Assembly: GCF_032854445.1 (NCBI RefSeq) | Contig: NC_088306.1 | Location: forward strand, 12,395,386-12,459,385 | Length of the DNA: 64,000 bases | Direction: 5' to 3' | Source: Liolophura sinensis | Lineage: Eukaryota > Mollusca > Polyplacophora > Chitonida > Chitonidae | In this document: positions 23,566-34,066 of the stretch, piece after piece | How the letters are laid out: the number at the start of each line of letters is the position of its first letter | Position numbering within the stretch: position 1 is the first letter of the stretch | Position numbers and translations under genes: made by a program | Notes under the pieces: model-generated | What the model was told of the DNA's origin: nothing | Databases searched by the model: none | Seen by the model: the letters and a program-made list of their open reading frames with translations, nothing else

Positions 23566-24720
23566 AAAACCGCATGCTGCAGACAGAAGACCAGAGACAT
23601 CTAGCCACCTACCGCGAATTAATGGTACGTTCGCGCCGGTGGAACGAGGACGATACCATTCATGTGCGATTTGTTCCGTTCTCGTGCCGCGGATCGCGAG
23701 CGGCGGGGCGAGATGTCCTCATCGGTACCGTTCTCGAGACGCGGCCCACGACCACGTGATGTAGGTATACCTGCTGTACATCAATAGTAGTAATCTGGAG
23801 GGCAAACCGCTGACAGAAACTGACGTGTTTGTTGGGGGTCATTCTTAAACCTTGCTCTAGACTAAACTTGTAGACGCTAAAAATAAAAATTATACATGTA
23901 CAGAGTTCTTAAATATCGTCTAAACAGAAAATGTTTAGAAACTATGAATAAATGTTTTATAACACCAATGGAATATGCAGATATATCTTAAGACAATATC
24001 ACTGAAGGTCAGATAAATACCATAGAGAATATCCAAAAGGACGCTCTGCGTGTTATCACTGACTTGACGAAAAGCGTTGTTTCTAACCTACTGTATGGAT
24101 AATCAGGTGTCATATAAATGCATAAACGACACTACATACATCGACGGCTATTCGTTCAAAATCATATCAATGATACATTAAGCAATGCACCAACATATCA
24201 GCGTTGTTCGCACCATATCAGAAGAACAAACAACCAGCTTTATCCCACCATAATGCCGACCACCGTTGTATAAGTGAAATATTCTTGAGTACGGTGTAAA
24301 ACAATAATCAAATAAATAAATAAATAATAAATCGATGACACAACCCAACACACCGGGGCGGTCACTGAGCTGCAGTTATGATACATCTCTAAGTATGTAC
24401 TTGCGTGCATTGTTCACATGACGTTCGTGCATATTCCATTGGTGATGTTATAAAACATTTCTACATAGTTTCTAAGCATTTTCATAAGTCTAGACCAATG
24501 TTTAAGAATGACCCCCAACAAACACATGTCAGCTTCTGTCAGCGGTTTACCCTCCAGATTACAACTATTGATCTATAGCAGGTATACCTACATCACGTGG
24601 TCGTGGGCCCAGGCTCGAGAAGTATATCGATGAGGACGTCTCGTCCCGCGATTTGCTCCGTCCTCGTGCCGCGATCCGCGTACCGCGGAACGTGGGGACG
24701 AGAGGGTCCCTTTGTGTCGT
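23566..24720. mobile_element. Large foldback (inverted-repeat) element with internal SINE fragment
   Basis: Left arm about 23566-23980 and right arm about 24425-24720 are reverse complements. Matching landmarks are GACCACGTGATGTAGGTATA / TATACCTACATCACGTGGTC, TTGTTGGGGGTCATTCTTAA / TTAAGAATGACCCCCAACAA, and TGTTTTATAACACCAATGG / CCATTGGTGATGTTATAAAACA. The outer ends are CpG-rich with repeated CGTTCTCGTGCCGCG. The loop contains a partial family-1 SINE at about 24240-24330. It lies just upstream of the metallopeptidase exon at 23380. No transposase frame is visible, so it would be non-autonomous. Confidence 0.85.
24240..24332 (+). mobile_element. SINE family 1 fragment (3' part) within foldback loop
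   Basis: CCCACCATAATGCCGACCAC through CGTTGTATAAGTGAAATATTC to an AATAAATAAATAAATAATAA tail. This is the 3' half of a plus-oriented family-1 SINE. Confidence 0.8.
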
Positions 24721-25592
24721 GCTTCCATAATAACCAGCACCGCCCCAAGACTTGAGATCGGCACCGCGTCTTCCAGTCTTATCGTAGGCGCTCTAGACTA
24801 TCAGAGTATGACCTTATTTCACGAAGTCTTTAGTCTTTTCCCTTTTTATTTCACAGTAGCCCTATCAAAAATTAGCAGTAGGCCTATCAAAAACTAACCA
24901 AGAATGTTTTATAAAAAGATTTTCTCAAAATCCCTATTCAAAGGGCAAAATTATAAAATTAATATAATTCGTATTAATGTTAAATTTATAACCCAGCGCT
25001 CAACACGGGTTTGAATAACGTTCGATGTAAAAGATATCACATACGTGTAATGATAATTTCAATGCAAATTGTGATCCATAAAATGTTACCCGTTAGCTTT
25101 GATTTCGTGGTTGGATTGTTGTTTTCACTTTTTCACTTACACCACGCAGGTCACGTTTATTTCTGTAAGAAATTCGAGTGCCTGAAATTAATAAAGCACT
25201 CTGTGCACTTCACTAGGAGAAAGTATTATTCATATATGTGTAAATGGTAACACAGTTCAGAGTGAGAGCCTTTAGAACTTGTTCATCTGGCTGTGAAGTT
25301 TTTAAGGCCATCGGTATTTTTGAGTAAAGAAACCTTTAACGACCACTACCCTCAAAAAAATTTATATTTCTGGCTTATGCCTTGAATAGTGTTTACACCA
25401 CATTGACACATTATCAGCTCTGTTAAATAAGCCACCCAGGGCATGTAAACATTTGCACAGAAGCGACAACAGCTAATTTCATTGCAAAGAAATAACAGTG
25501 CGGCATCGAATATTGTTTATGACTGCATTACTTTATGACTTCAACAGCATTTCAGTTTGACCTAATACATTCAAGGCAGCATACCACACGTG

Positions 25593-25738
25593 ATGATAGC
25601 GGTTGTTAGGAGCAACCGATGAAGATGGCCGCTGGAATGCAATGACGTCATTGTTGAACCACGTGACCCGGCCAACCTCAGGGGCGCGGATGATCTCAAG
25701 CACCAAGCGACCGAAATGTAAATCGGGACAGGTCACAT
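25593..25738 (-). CDS. Possible upstream exon of the metallopeptidase gene
   Basis: After the acceptor TTTACAG the minus strand encodes VTCPDLHFGRLVLEIIRAP, then EVGRVTWFNNDVIAFQR and SSSVAPNNRYHHVW, before a good donor GTATGC at about 25592. The composition is protein-like and it lies on the same strand 2.2 kb upstream of the exon at 23380. The phase does not join cleanly to that exon with this donor, so either another donor is used, an exon is missing, or it belongs to another gene. I do not recognise the domain. Confidence 0.4.
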
Positions 25739-26149
25739 CTGTAAATAGAAAGAGGAATAGTAATTGCATGTGTATGTCATACAGAAACTACTGAAAAATA
25801 TTCAAACTCCTAAGAAAATATCCATTTATTGATTAGTGTATTAACTTGTATTCTTGCAAGGTATCTGTCATTGATGACGGAATAAATTTGACCGATGAAA
25901 ACTTCTGCAACTCAAGAGGTCTATATCAAAGCTGTAAAAGCCGTAACCGAATCAATGCCCATGAACAGTATACCCGTCGAGTAACTATGTCCATTCAACT
26001 CAGTTTTTAGAGCTTCGTAAGCTAAAGCAAAGGGTGAACTGTACCCAAATGTATCTCCAATTCAAGCGAACGGCCCTATGAACTTCCTCACGGAGAGAAA
26101 AAAGCCCTCGCAAATCAGAACTGTTCATTCATTATTATGTAACCCTCAA

Positions 26150-26438
26150 CAGGTAGCATTAGCCTTCCGCACTTCCGGTGCCCGGGTATTTAATTTGATT
26201 TGTGAGGTTAGCTCGTGGCGGGCGCCGCTTGCAGGAAGCCTGAGATCCTCCACAGTGACAAGAGAGATAACATACGCTTCCGTCTTCAAAGTTATCGCGA
26301 AGTGATAACGGAAGCAGCAAGAGCCTAGGTTAGATGTGAGGAGAGAGTGCCTTAAAGAATTTGTCAGCAGGTGGACGGTGTCAGATGAGGATTCCAGTTC
26401 AACAGGTTGTGGTTCATTGGGAACTACCGTCGATGTAA
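26150..26438 (-). other. Exon-like open stretch, unrecognised
   Basis: Behind an acceptor-like ATATGCAG the minus strand is open for about 96 codons (TSTVVPNEPQPVELESSSD, later LTSNLGSCCFRYHFAITL). No good donor in the required phase is evident. It could be an exon of the neighbouring minus-strand gene or a chance frame. Confidence 0.25.
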
Positions 26439-26639
26439 CTGCATATGTGCAAAAAAATAACTTCTTGTAGTAATATGCCCCAAAAGTATTTGCGACAGAA
26501 TAGATTAATATGAATCTAAAGTTATTTAGACCCGACATAACATTCAACTGATTGATTAACTGATCAACTGATTGACTGATTGACTGACTGACCATTAAAG
26601 AGTGCTTCATATCGAGAGTACGGAACATGATTTACTAAC

Positions 26640-28440
26640 GAGAACATGAATAACAAATAATAGTATAGAGGGAATGGGACAATCAGTAATGCAGATGATT
26701 GATTAATTGATTGACAGGTACATTAGCTGATTGACTGACTATGCGATTGCCTGACTGTCGGACTGACTAACAGTTGGAATCAGTGGTACATTTAATGAAT
26801 GTTTTAATAAGAAGTTATGAAATACGTGCAGAAGTTTCCTATTTCATACTGGCACGCGTATAGCACATGTAAAATTCCCATTTACATGAAATTGTGGAGT
26901 ATTCGGACATAAGAATTTGTTGGAATTGCTCTGGAGGAAGTTATCATGTATTGGGTATCTACAATAACGGAGTCCGATATGAAAATCAGGAGATGACGTT
27001 CGTCACACCATGCCTAAACCGGCAGCTCGACAGCCCACTAAATTAGCATGCGCGTAATGCTTTCGTTTGTTTGCACAGCTGGTTACCATGACAACTGATT
27101 ACAACGTTGTGCGGCGGTCTCAGACGAGTAGAAGCCTACAGTTGATGTTACACAGGTTACGAGAATTTCATGATTACAAACCTTTGGACTGCAGAGGGGA
27201 TAATATATGTACCGCAATTAAGCTGTGTTTGTAAAATTGGTCGGTTATTGTTCTGGGTGATTTACAGTATTGTGTTCTACTGGAGGAGACTGGTTCGATG
27301 ACAGATGTATTGGGTTTGTTTCCTGCTGTGTCTAAGTTTGGAGTGAGTACAGGACAAAGCAGCTGCATGTATTCTTAGCATAAAGGTATACTCTCAAACG
27401 TAAAAGATTTTATTAAAAACTGTAACTTTCTCTCAAAGTACATGTCGTATTCGAACTTTTGTAATCATGTATACCTGTATACGATAAAGGTACAAGTTGC
27501 AAGGAGTCTCTAACAGCGTATACAAGGTATAACTTTGTAGAAAATTGGTATTTTAGGTAGACAACCGTATCTTTCATTATACTGCTGTCATTTATATTGC
27601 TAAATTTTAAACTTAATCAAGTTTTCTAGAATCGGTCTCTCTATAGGTATTGTCCCAAATGCGTACAATGTTTTATGAATATACCAATTGTTCTATATTA
27701 AGATATTAATTCTGACTAAATTATCCCCTAGTCCTATGGGTGGCAAACATAACAAATTAAGTAAGAAAGGGTGTATATAAAGCTGAAAGTTGTTGAAATA
27801 GCCCAAAATTAAACTTAGCATTAGTGATGTTGATTCCTTCCTACTTATGTTTTATGTATTGTGCCGAATTTTACCATCTATATGTTGAAACAATCCTGAA
27901 TTATCCATTTCGCAAATTTGTGACAGTGCTTACACCCGGCCGTACTATCATAATGACGTGTAGTTAATTAAGTCAGGTCTGTATACAGGTCTATATGGTG
28001 AGCAACCGTCAGGGTTTGTGTAACATTTTAGCTCATCGAGGGTATGCTTGAGCTGTCTTGTGCCTTTGGAATGTACACTTTCACAAAATATAATATATGT
28101 GAATTTACCCAAGTTGAGTCCTTTTTGTTTAGGCGGACAGTCAATCGCGTAGTTAGCCCACTCACCTCCAATTTGTAATCAGTCCGGTCGGTCCGAGCCG
28201 TGGCCGTTGTCTGACTGAGAACACAGCTTATATCAGGGCGAGTAGAACCGCTGACTTACAACTTCGGCTCTGAAAAGACGAACAGCCGCTTGAGTAAAGG
28301 TTGCTGGAGTATACTTCAAGGCAAGTTCGGTAACTCTCTACCACCTAACAGCTGACGGACGTTGCTGTTTTAGGCGGAGTAATACCTATACATACGGAGA
28401 AAAGTTTGCCAGTTCAGGTTAGTCAGTACATGCAGCAACG
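26640..28440. other. Intergenic stretch, nothing supported
   Basis: AT-rich sequence without exons that I can support. A GC-richer patch at 28130-28530 could be a promoter region, but no TATA or clear first exon was recognised. Confidence 0.45.
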
Positions 28441-29066
28441 ACCGACAGCTGTCAGAATGGAGGTTTAGACTACCCCAACAGGGCGGGGCACGCTTAGCTT
28501 CGGTGTCTGACCGGCCGGTGTGTATACAAATAGTCTATATACAGTGTATTGCTCACGGGGAATCCAATATATGTCCCGCGCGTCCGCCAGCCCTGTCGAA
28601 GAATGCACAGAATACAGAGTCCTACAGAGACGAAGAAATCGGTGGTGACTCAAAGGGAGGTGAATCAAAGCATAAAATGTCATCAATGAATGATATTATA
28701 ATTTCGACGCCCTGGCTATTGAAATGCATTGACGCCTGCATGGATTTTTCCGCCGGCCATTGTAAAAAAGTGTCAAATTGTGAACCGCGTGTTAGAATAT
28801 CGGCTATGTGTGCGTTTGTGTTAATTTCGTCGGCCGGTTAACATGGGATAAGACAGCTTATAGTGTGTTAAGGTACGCCAGCGGAACATGCATAGGCATT
28901 CAGAAAACTAAAAGTCAGCGCATGAGTAACGGTGCGATCAATGATTGTGACCTCACCATCATCAACCATTCATTCACTAGTCACTTATTCTGACTGGATG
29001 AATGACCAAGTGACAGTCCTAGTACTCGTCTCGCTACAATTAACCGCCATTGGTCTGCTGGCTATC

Positions 29067-29460
29067 TCTTTGACTGACTGACTGACTGACTGACTGACTG
29101 ACTGACCGGCTAACCTACTGACTGACTGACTGACTGATGAAGTCACAATAATGACATAATGATTAGCCAGTCGTGCAAGTGATTAACTTATGACCTCAAC
29201 CCCCATACTGACTGACTGACTGACTGACTGACTGACTGACTGACCGGCTAACCTACTGACTGACTGACTGACTGACTGATGAAGTCACAATAATGACATA
29301 ATGATTAGCCAGTCGTGCAAGTGATTAACTTATGACCTCAACCCCCATACTGACTGACTGACTGACTGACTGGCTGACCGACCGACTCACCGACCGTCCC
29401 ACCGACCGACCGACCCATCCATGGACCCACCGACCCAACGAAAGACCGACCCACGTTACT
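29067..29460. repeat. (CTGA)n tetranucleotide blocks inside a duplicated unit
   Basis: Blocks of CTGACTGACTGA alternate with an identical segment, GATGAAGTCACAATAATGAC ... CTCAACCCCCATA, present at about 29137-29208 and 29278-29349. The larger unit of about 141 bp is therefore itself duplicated. It ends in a degenerate CCGACCGACC/CCCACCGACC stretch to about 29450. Confidence 0.92.
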
Positions 29461-29594
29461 GGTCTATAGGATTGCTCAAAATACTGACTTGTCGTCACAT
29501 ATAACATACAATAACACTAAAACAATACAAAGAGAGCAGGCCCCGGGATACTTTATCCACCAGTAGAATCCCGGTTAACGCAGGAATACAACAT

Positions 29595-29720
29595 AGGTAA
29601 AGGATTAGTGTCCAGATTTATTAATTATTCATAATTAGTTACCTCTTTTTATAATGTTAAACTGAGCGTAAAAACATTAGAAACGGGCCCATCTTCGCCA
29701 AATTACCTCAGTTATGGTTT
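29595..29720. repeat. Dispersed repeat copy A (GGATTAGTGTCCAGA)
   Basis: GGATTAGTGTCCAGATTTAT ... ATTATTCATAATTAGTTACC ... AATGTTAAACTGAGCGTAAAA resembles 42488-42600 (GGGTTAGTGTCCAGAATAGT, TTATTCATAATTAGCTCCCC, GTGTTAAAATGAGTGTGAGAA). Confidence 0.65.
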
Positions 29721-30079
29721 ATTCCAATTGTTTATGTAAATGCTAAATCGGTATGAAATTACACGCCCCTTAGCACCATGGCTTAAGCAGACACTTACAG
29801 TACAGTTATACAGTACATGTATGGTTTATACAGAATTTATTAGGCTAATCATCCCCATTATGCAAATGAAGACAGAAAATATTACATAATAAGCGGTAGG
29901 CTATTTTGAAACAAAACAAAAACCGATTCCATCCCCCGAAAGATTACGTAAATTTTCTAGACATTATGCCATAATGTTGACTTTATGCCAACTTTCATTC
30001 AGAGGCTTACAAATTTAAACATGTGATTTGCGATATTAAGGACAGGCTTGGCAATGCGGAACTGAAAACTGGACTGAGG

Positions 30080-30345
30080 ACACCCCCCCCCCCCCCACCC
30101 AATCGTTCGTAACAGGTCTGGAGAAGAGAGCAGAGTATACAAAAACTGTCAACATATTCATATTTAAGGCTATCGTCACATTAAATTGTGTGGTGGCGGA
30201 GACGCGCATTGAGGGGTGAAACACCCGACAGGAGCCTAAATGGCAAAACGTCAGCATGTCTGAAAGTTGAAAAGAAAACTCATTATCAAAAAAAAACCCC
30301 AAACCTCCACCCACCCACCCCTCCCACCCCCCCCCCCCCAAAAAA
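30080..30345. repeat. Two poly-C tracts (G-rich on the minus strand)
   Basis: Runs of 11 or more C at about 30086-30097 and 30328-30340, with CCCACCC repeats between 30309 and 30340. The minus strand is a G-quadruplex-capable sequence. The 111-codon glycine/tryptophan-rich minus-strand frame across it reflects composition. Confidence 0.8.
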
Positions 30346-30464
30346 AATACAGTAGAACCGTGCATTTGCAAAACAATTTGCCAAAATTCTATAAAACGTG
30401 GCTTAAATGAAATGGTGAACGAACGTTAAGTGTAAGCTTTTTGGACCACATAATCAACATACTC

Positions 30465-30668
30465 ATAGAGGGTAAAACTAGAGCAGCGACAGCATTTGAT
30501 TAATTTGTAGACCATTGACGTCTATTTATATCACCTAATGGCTGCTATTTAAGCACTTACAAGAACAGTTAAAATAAACCCCTATTTGAGATAAATAGAC
30601 CATTTGCCAACAATAACACTGTTGACGCAGTTCTGGTTTTACTCGCTGGACTGTAATTTGTTATGTTA
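30465..30668. mobile_element. Foldback repeat, both arms present
   Basis: Left arm GAGGGTAAAACTAGAGCAGC ... GTAGACCATTGACGTCTATTTAT, right arm ATAGACCATTTGCCAACAAT ... CACTGTTGACGCAGTTCTGG-TTTTACTC. The arms are imperfect reverse complements around a loop of about 70 bp. Single arms of the same family occur at 12.86, 15.63, 42.24 and 56.25 kb. It resembles a miniature inverted-repeat element. No coding capacity. Confidence 0.7.
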
Positions 30669-30814
30669 CACCATCTGACGACGTATTCTCCTTGTAAAAA
30701 GAGAACTCCTATGTTGCAATACGACATGTTTTTACTTTCTGTCGATGCTAAGTTGTTTTTAACGTTGTCTTTTCCTTTAACGGCATACTTAATAATGCCC
30801 AACATAAGGTACTG

Positions 30815-31010
30815 GAGATTGCTCGTTAGCCTAACGGTTAGAGCGCCGCCTCAAAGCCGGGAGATCTGAGATGAAGCCCGAGTCAGGTCACATCAAAGAC
30901 TTTAAACTTTTACTTTTCCTTGCCTCGGTTGGCTCTCGTCACTGAGGAGTTAAAGCAAGGAAACATGACCGGTTGGCCCTGTGTCAGTTTAAAAGAAAAG
31001 ACAACTCTAC
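30815..31010 (+). mobile_element. tRNA-derived SINE (variant family), head to body
   Basis: TTGCTCGTTAGCCTAACGGTTAGAGCG resembles a tRNA A box and AGATGAAGCCCGAGTCAGG a weak B box. The body CCTTGCCTCGGTTGGCTCTC and GACCGGTTGGCCCTGTGTCAG corresponds to the reverse copy at 45.24-45.47 kb. Not a functional tRNA gene, because no cloverleaf can be closed. Confidence 0.72.
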
Positions 31011-31029
31011 ATCAAATGTATACATGAAT

Positions 31030-33160
31030 TGATAAAGAGTCACATGTAAAGTTGAAAAAACGCCACATTTAAAGTCAACAAAATGTCACTTTTTATTTTT
31101 GTGATGTAGGATAACCACGATGAGTAGCTCAAAGTAAGCAAAGTCGCCCACGCAGGGAATATCGAACGGGCTCTTAGTATTAAACAATCAAGGTACAGAT
31201 ATTTCTACCACCCAAGATGGCATCTGTTCCGCTGTGACGTCACCCGTAACTAGTTCACCATTTTCACATACAGAAGTAGTTTTAAATCAGGTGTTTTCCT
31301 TCTGATGTGTTTTAAAGCCATTTTCAACGAGAAAGTTGAAGTGGAATGCGTCTGGTGTTATTTCTCAAGGTCTCAAGCAGGAGGCCACTTTGCGTGGCCC
31401 TCGGTTGTAATAATAAGGGGGACCATACTTCGCACGATAAAGGGGTGTCTCGCCTCTAGTACTGACAGCGTAGGGTACAGATGACGCGACATCGTGTTTC
31501 CGGTTTCTCTAAAATCTAACACAAAAAATGCCCATGTCCGTTTAGGTCTGTATGGGCAACTCTTCTGAAATAACTTTGGTTACGGTATATTTTTTGTTGT
31601 TTTTTCTTTTAATGATACTGGGTGGGGTGTCATGTCTGGTGTCTTCGGCATGACACTTCATTGGCGGCAGCACTTTGGCAGCATGGACTCGCCATGCCAT
31701 AAGAATGTGTGAAAGTAAACATAATAACGCCTCGTCATATGACTAAAAATTGTTAAACAGAACGTAAAAATCCAAGCATATGATGGCGGCGAGTGTCCGG
31801 AGAAAGCAATCCATTTCATTTTACTGACAAATTACCTGCAGAGTTCTCCAAGCATTACATACCTTATCATCTTGGCGGGCAAGCGGTCTCCGGGTAATTC
31901 AGTGTAAAAACCACACAGACGGTCGAACGCGTCCACCGTCTCTTGCCACAAAGGCACTGAGAACAATGGAAGGAGGAGAATCGGTGAAATTACACGTCCG
32001 AAACTGGGATCGAAACCAAGTACGTCTCGTGTCACACAGCGACTGAATGGTAAACAACGGCCCCGACCTGTTCCCTATTAAAACCTGTTAACTTCTGTTA
32101 CTATAACTAAAATTGTGTACTTTTAAAATTCAAGTTTAAAACTTTAATTGTAGTCTGTGTTAATGTCGGTCACTTGCACTCAAATCGGTCATACCATATG
32201 GCGTTATGAAACGAGCATTGACAGTGCTTAATCACTAGAATGTTAGGCCTACTTATTACGGAAATATTTTGAACATGGAGTTAATTCATTATCCTTCCAC
32301 AAAAACTTGTTTCCAGTCTTCAAATCAAGGGAAGTAAGAGTGTAAACAGTAAATCGTGCGATTCCACTGAATTACCTCCCTTACTTATTAAATCGAAGTG
32401 GACCTTTGAATTCATGGATAGGCCCACCTAAAACTGGATTGATTGCATAATTCTGTTCAACGTTTGCACGATGCTGATTTGATTCATTACATTATGAACC
32501 ATTATGGCAAAATAAAATAAGCTGTAACAAAAGTTATCAATGGAAATCACAGAATGGACAAAAATATTTCCAAACTATGAATTATTTTGCACATTTTAAT
32601 GTGTATTGGAAACAGAAATGTCATATAACTTTGCATGCTACATCTGGACTTGTAATCTCCTTGTAGCAACACTCTCCCAGGTCAATGCAGTAGAGACACC
32701 AAGTGCTTTCTGACCATCGGGCAAAACAGCAGCAAGAGTTGTTTTGAACGGGGTTTGAAATTTGAGTAAACCTGAATAAATAGGCAATGACTGAGAGATT
32801 TGACTGGTTAGGCATAGGACTATACTGCATAAGCGTTATATAAGCCTACATCAAACACCAATTCAACCAAATGTTCATCAATACCTCAATAATAAAGATT
32901 CTATAACCTTGGGCCGTTTTGTCATACATAATAAGAAGGCGACCAAAGACTATAAATCTCCTGTTAGACATCCATTTGCAGGTGCAAATAATATTTAAGT
33001 CTTAAATATAATTCCATCACGGAAAGAAAGTAAAAGACAAACTTCCATTAACACACTGAACGCATTGTATTCATAACGAAATAATATAACTATTCAGTAA
33101 AGAACACATTTACAAGACAGATCAAGACAAGCGCACATACAAGTACATACCCGTAGTTAC
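31030..33160. other. Intergenic stretch with SINE tail remnant
   Basis: At about 31612-31780 there is a family-2-like tail (GTCATGTCTGGTGTCTTCGG, TCGTCATATGACTAAAAATTG, AACGTAAAAATCCAAGCA). Otherwise no exon or RNA gene is supported. A Cys-rich minus-strand frame at 32633-32770 has no splice support and is not called. Confidence 0.5.
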
Positions 33161-33164
33161 GTAA

Positions 33165-33241
33165 TTTATTATAGCTAATGAACTTCACATCAGTTATTTC
33201 ATTCATCAGTTTAAATTGACTTGCGTTGCTCAAGATTTATT
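33165..33241 (-). terminator. Candidate poly(A) signals of the selenoprotein gene
   Basis: AATAAA on the minus strand at 33236-33241 and again at 33165-33170, about 190-260 nt past the SECIS-like hairpin. Either could define the end of the mRNA. Confidence 0.5.
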
Positions 33242-33428
33242 AACTATCTTTGCTAACACTCATGTAACATTTTTGTAACTTACAGACATTTACTAAATCA
33301 CAGAAAGAGTTACAAAACTTGATATGAAAACAATATCACGCATGAATTGAAACACGAATTGTGTCAATATTCCTATCCATATTAACATCACATGGACAGA
33401 TTTAAAGACATCATGATCCCTTATTCTT

Positions 33429-33503
33429 AGAAAGCATCATTTCTCAGTCTGTACCAGTCACCTTGGAGAGGCAATTTAAAGGCAAGACGTCATTGAGCTT
33501 TCT
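33429..33503 (-). promoter_or_regulatory. Putative type II SECIS element
   Basis: Read on the minus strand. Helix I is AGAAAGC (33503-33497) with GCUUUCU (33435-33429), 7 perfect pairs. After a small internal loop come AUGAC (33493-33489) and, opposite, UGAG (33446-33443), giving the non-Watson-Crick quartet UGAC/UGAG with tandem G.A pairs. Helix II is GUCUUGCC (33488-33481) with GGUA-C-AGAC (33455-33447), 8 pairs and one bulged C. The apical part has UUUAAA with the unpaired AAA 11 nt after the quartet, then helix III UUGCC/GGUGA closing loop UCUCCAA. This is the architecture known for type II SECIS elements. It lies about 560 nt after the stop codon of the gene whose CxxC Cys is TGA, on the same strand. 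The folding was done by hand. Confidence 0.78.
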
Positions 33504-34066
33504 GTGAAAAAGGTTTCATAAGAACAACAACATATGTTACATATGTTCTGCAAATTATTTGGCTTCTTTCGAAGATTTTACACATTCACAACATTGTTGA
33601 AATAGCTACATGCAGTCGATCATCTCGTTTGTGCTGCAAGTTTCATACTTTTTACAGCATGTGCCGCTCTCAACGCTCGCTTTACATCACTGCCACCGCT
33701 AGACAAGCTTGAGATGAGGACCCTGTGTGTAGCTTAGCGTTACCACTGATGAGCAGCCATCCATAAAATTGTTTCCGGTTCCCATTATAATCATGCTGTG
33801 TACACTTTATACAAGAGAATACATGCGTATCGAGTACTGGTAGAAGAAAAAAAGGTTAAAGTAGAATTTTTGTATTTTTTGACATCGCTTCCTGTCTCAT
33901 CACGTCAGTGACCTTGTCAAGATTTCTGTACAAAATACATATATATGTAGGTTATAATTGTGACAGGGATGTGACAACGTACAGAGCGGCTCACCTGCTG
34001 CAGGGAGTATGTCTAATCTTATTTCCCAACGCTTGCAAGTTGGAAAAAAGTCATCTTCTCAAAATT

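Noticed and set aside
28503-28841. 112-codon plus-strand frame
   Set aside because: No domain, no splice donor of quality, composition not clearly coding.
30835-30900. tRNA-like A and B boxes (also at 37.9, 45.46 and 10.46 kb)
   Set aside because: They are SINE heads. No closed acceptor stem or proper anticodon arm could be drawn.
32621-32830. Cys-rich minus-strand frame (SCCCFARW...CCYKE)
   Set aside because: No acceptor/donor pair in phase and no family recognised.
34021-34058. Alternative SECIS candidate right after the stop codon (AUGAC ... AGAU with a U-rich helix)
   Set aside because: It has a quartet-like AUGAC/AGAU and an 11-bp U-rich helix, but no clear helix I and the loop adenines are poorly placed. 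The hairpin at 33429-33503 fits all SECIS features better.
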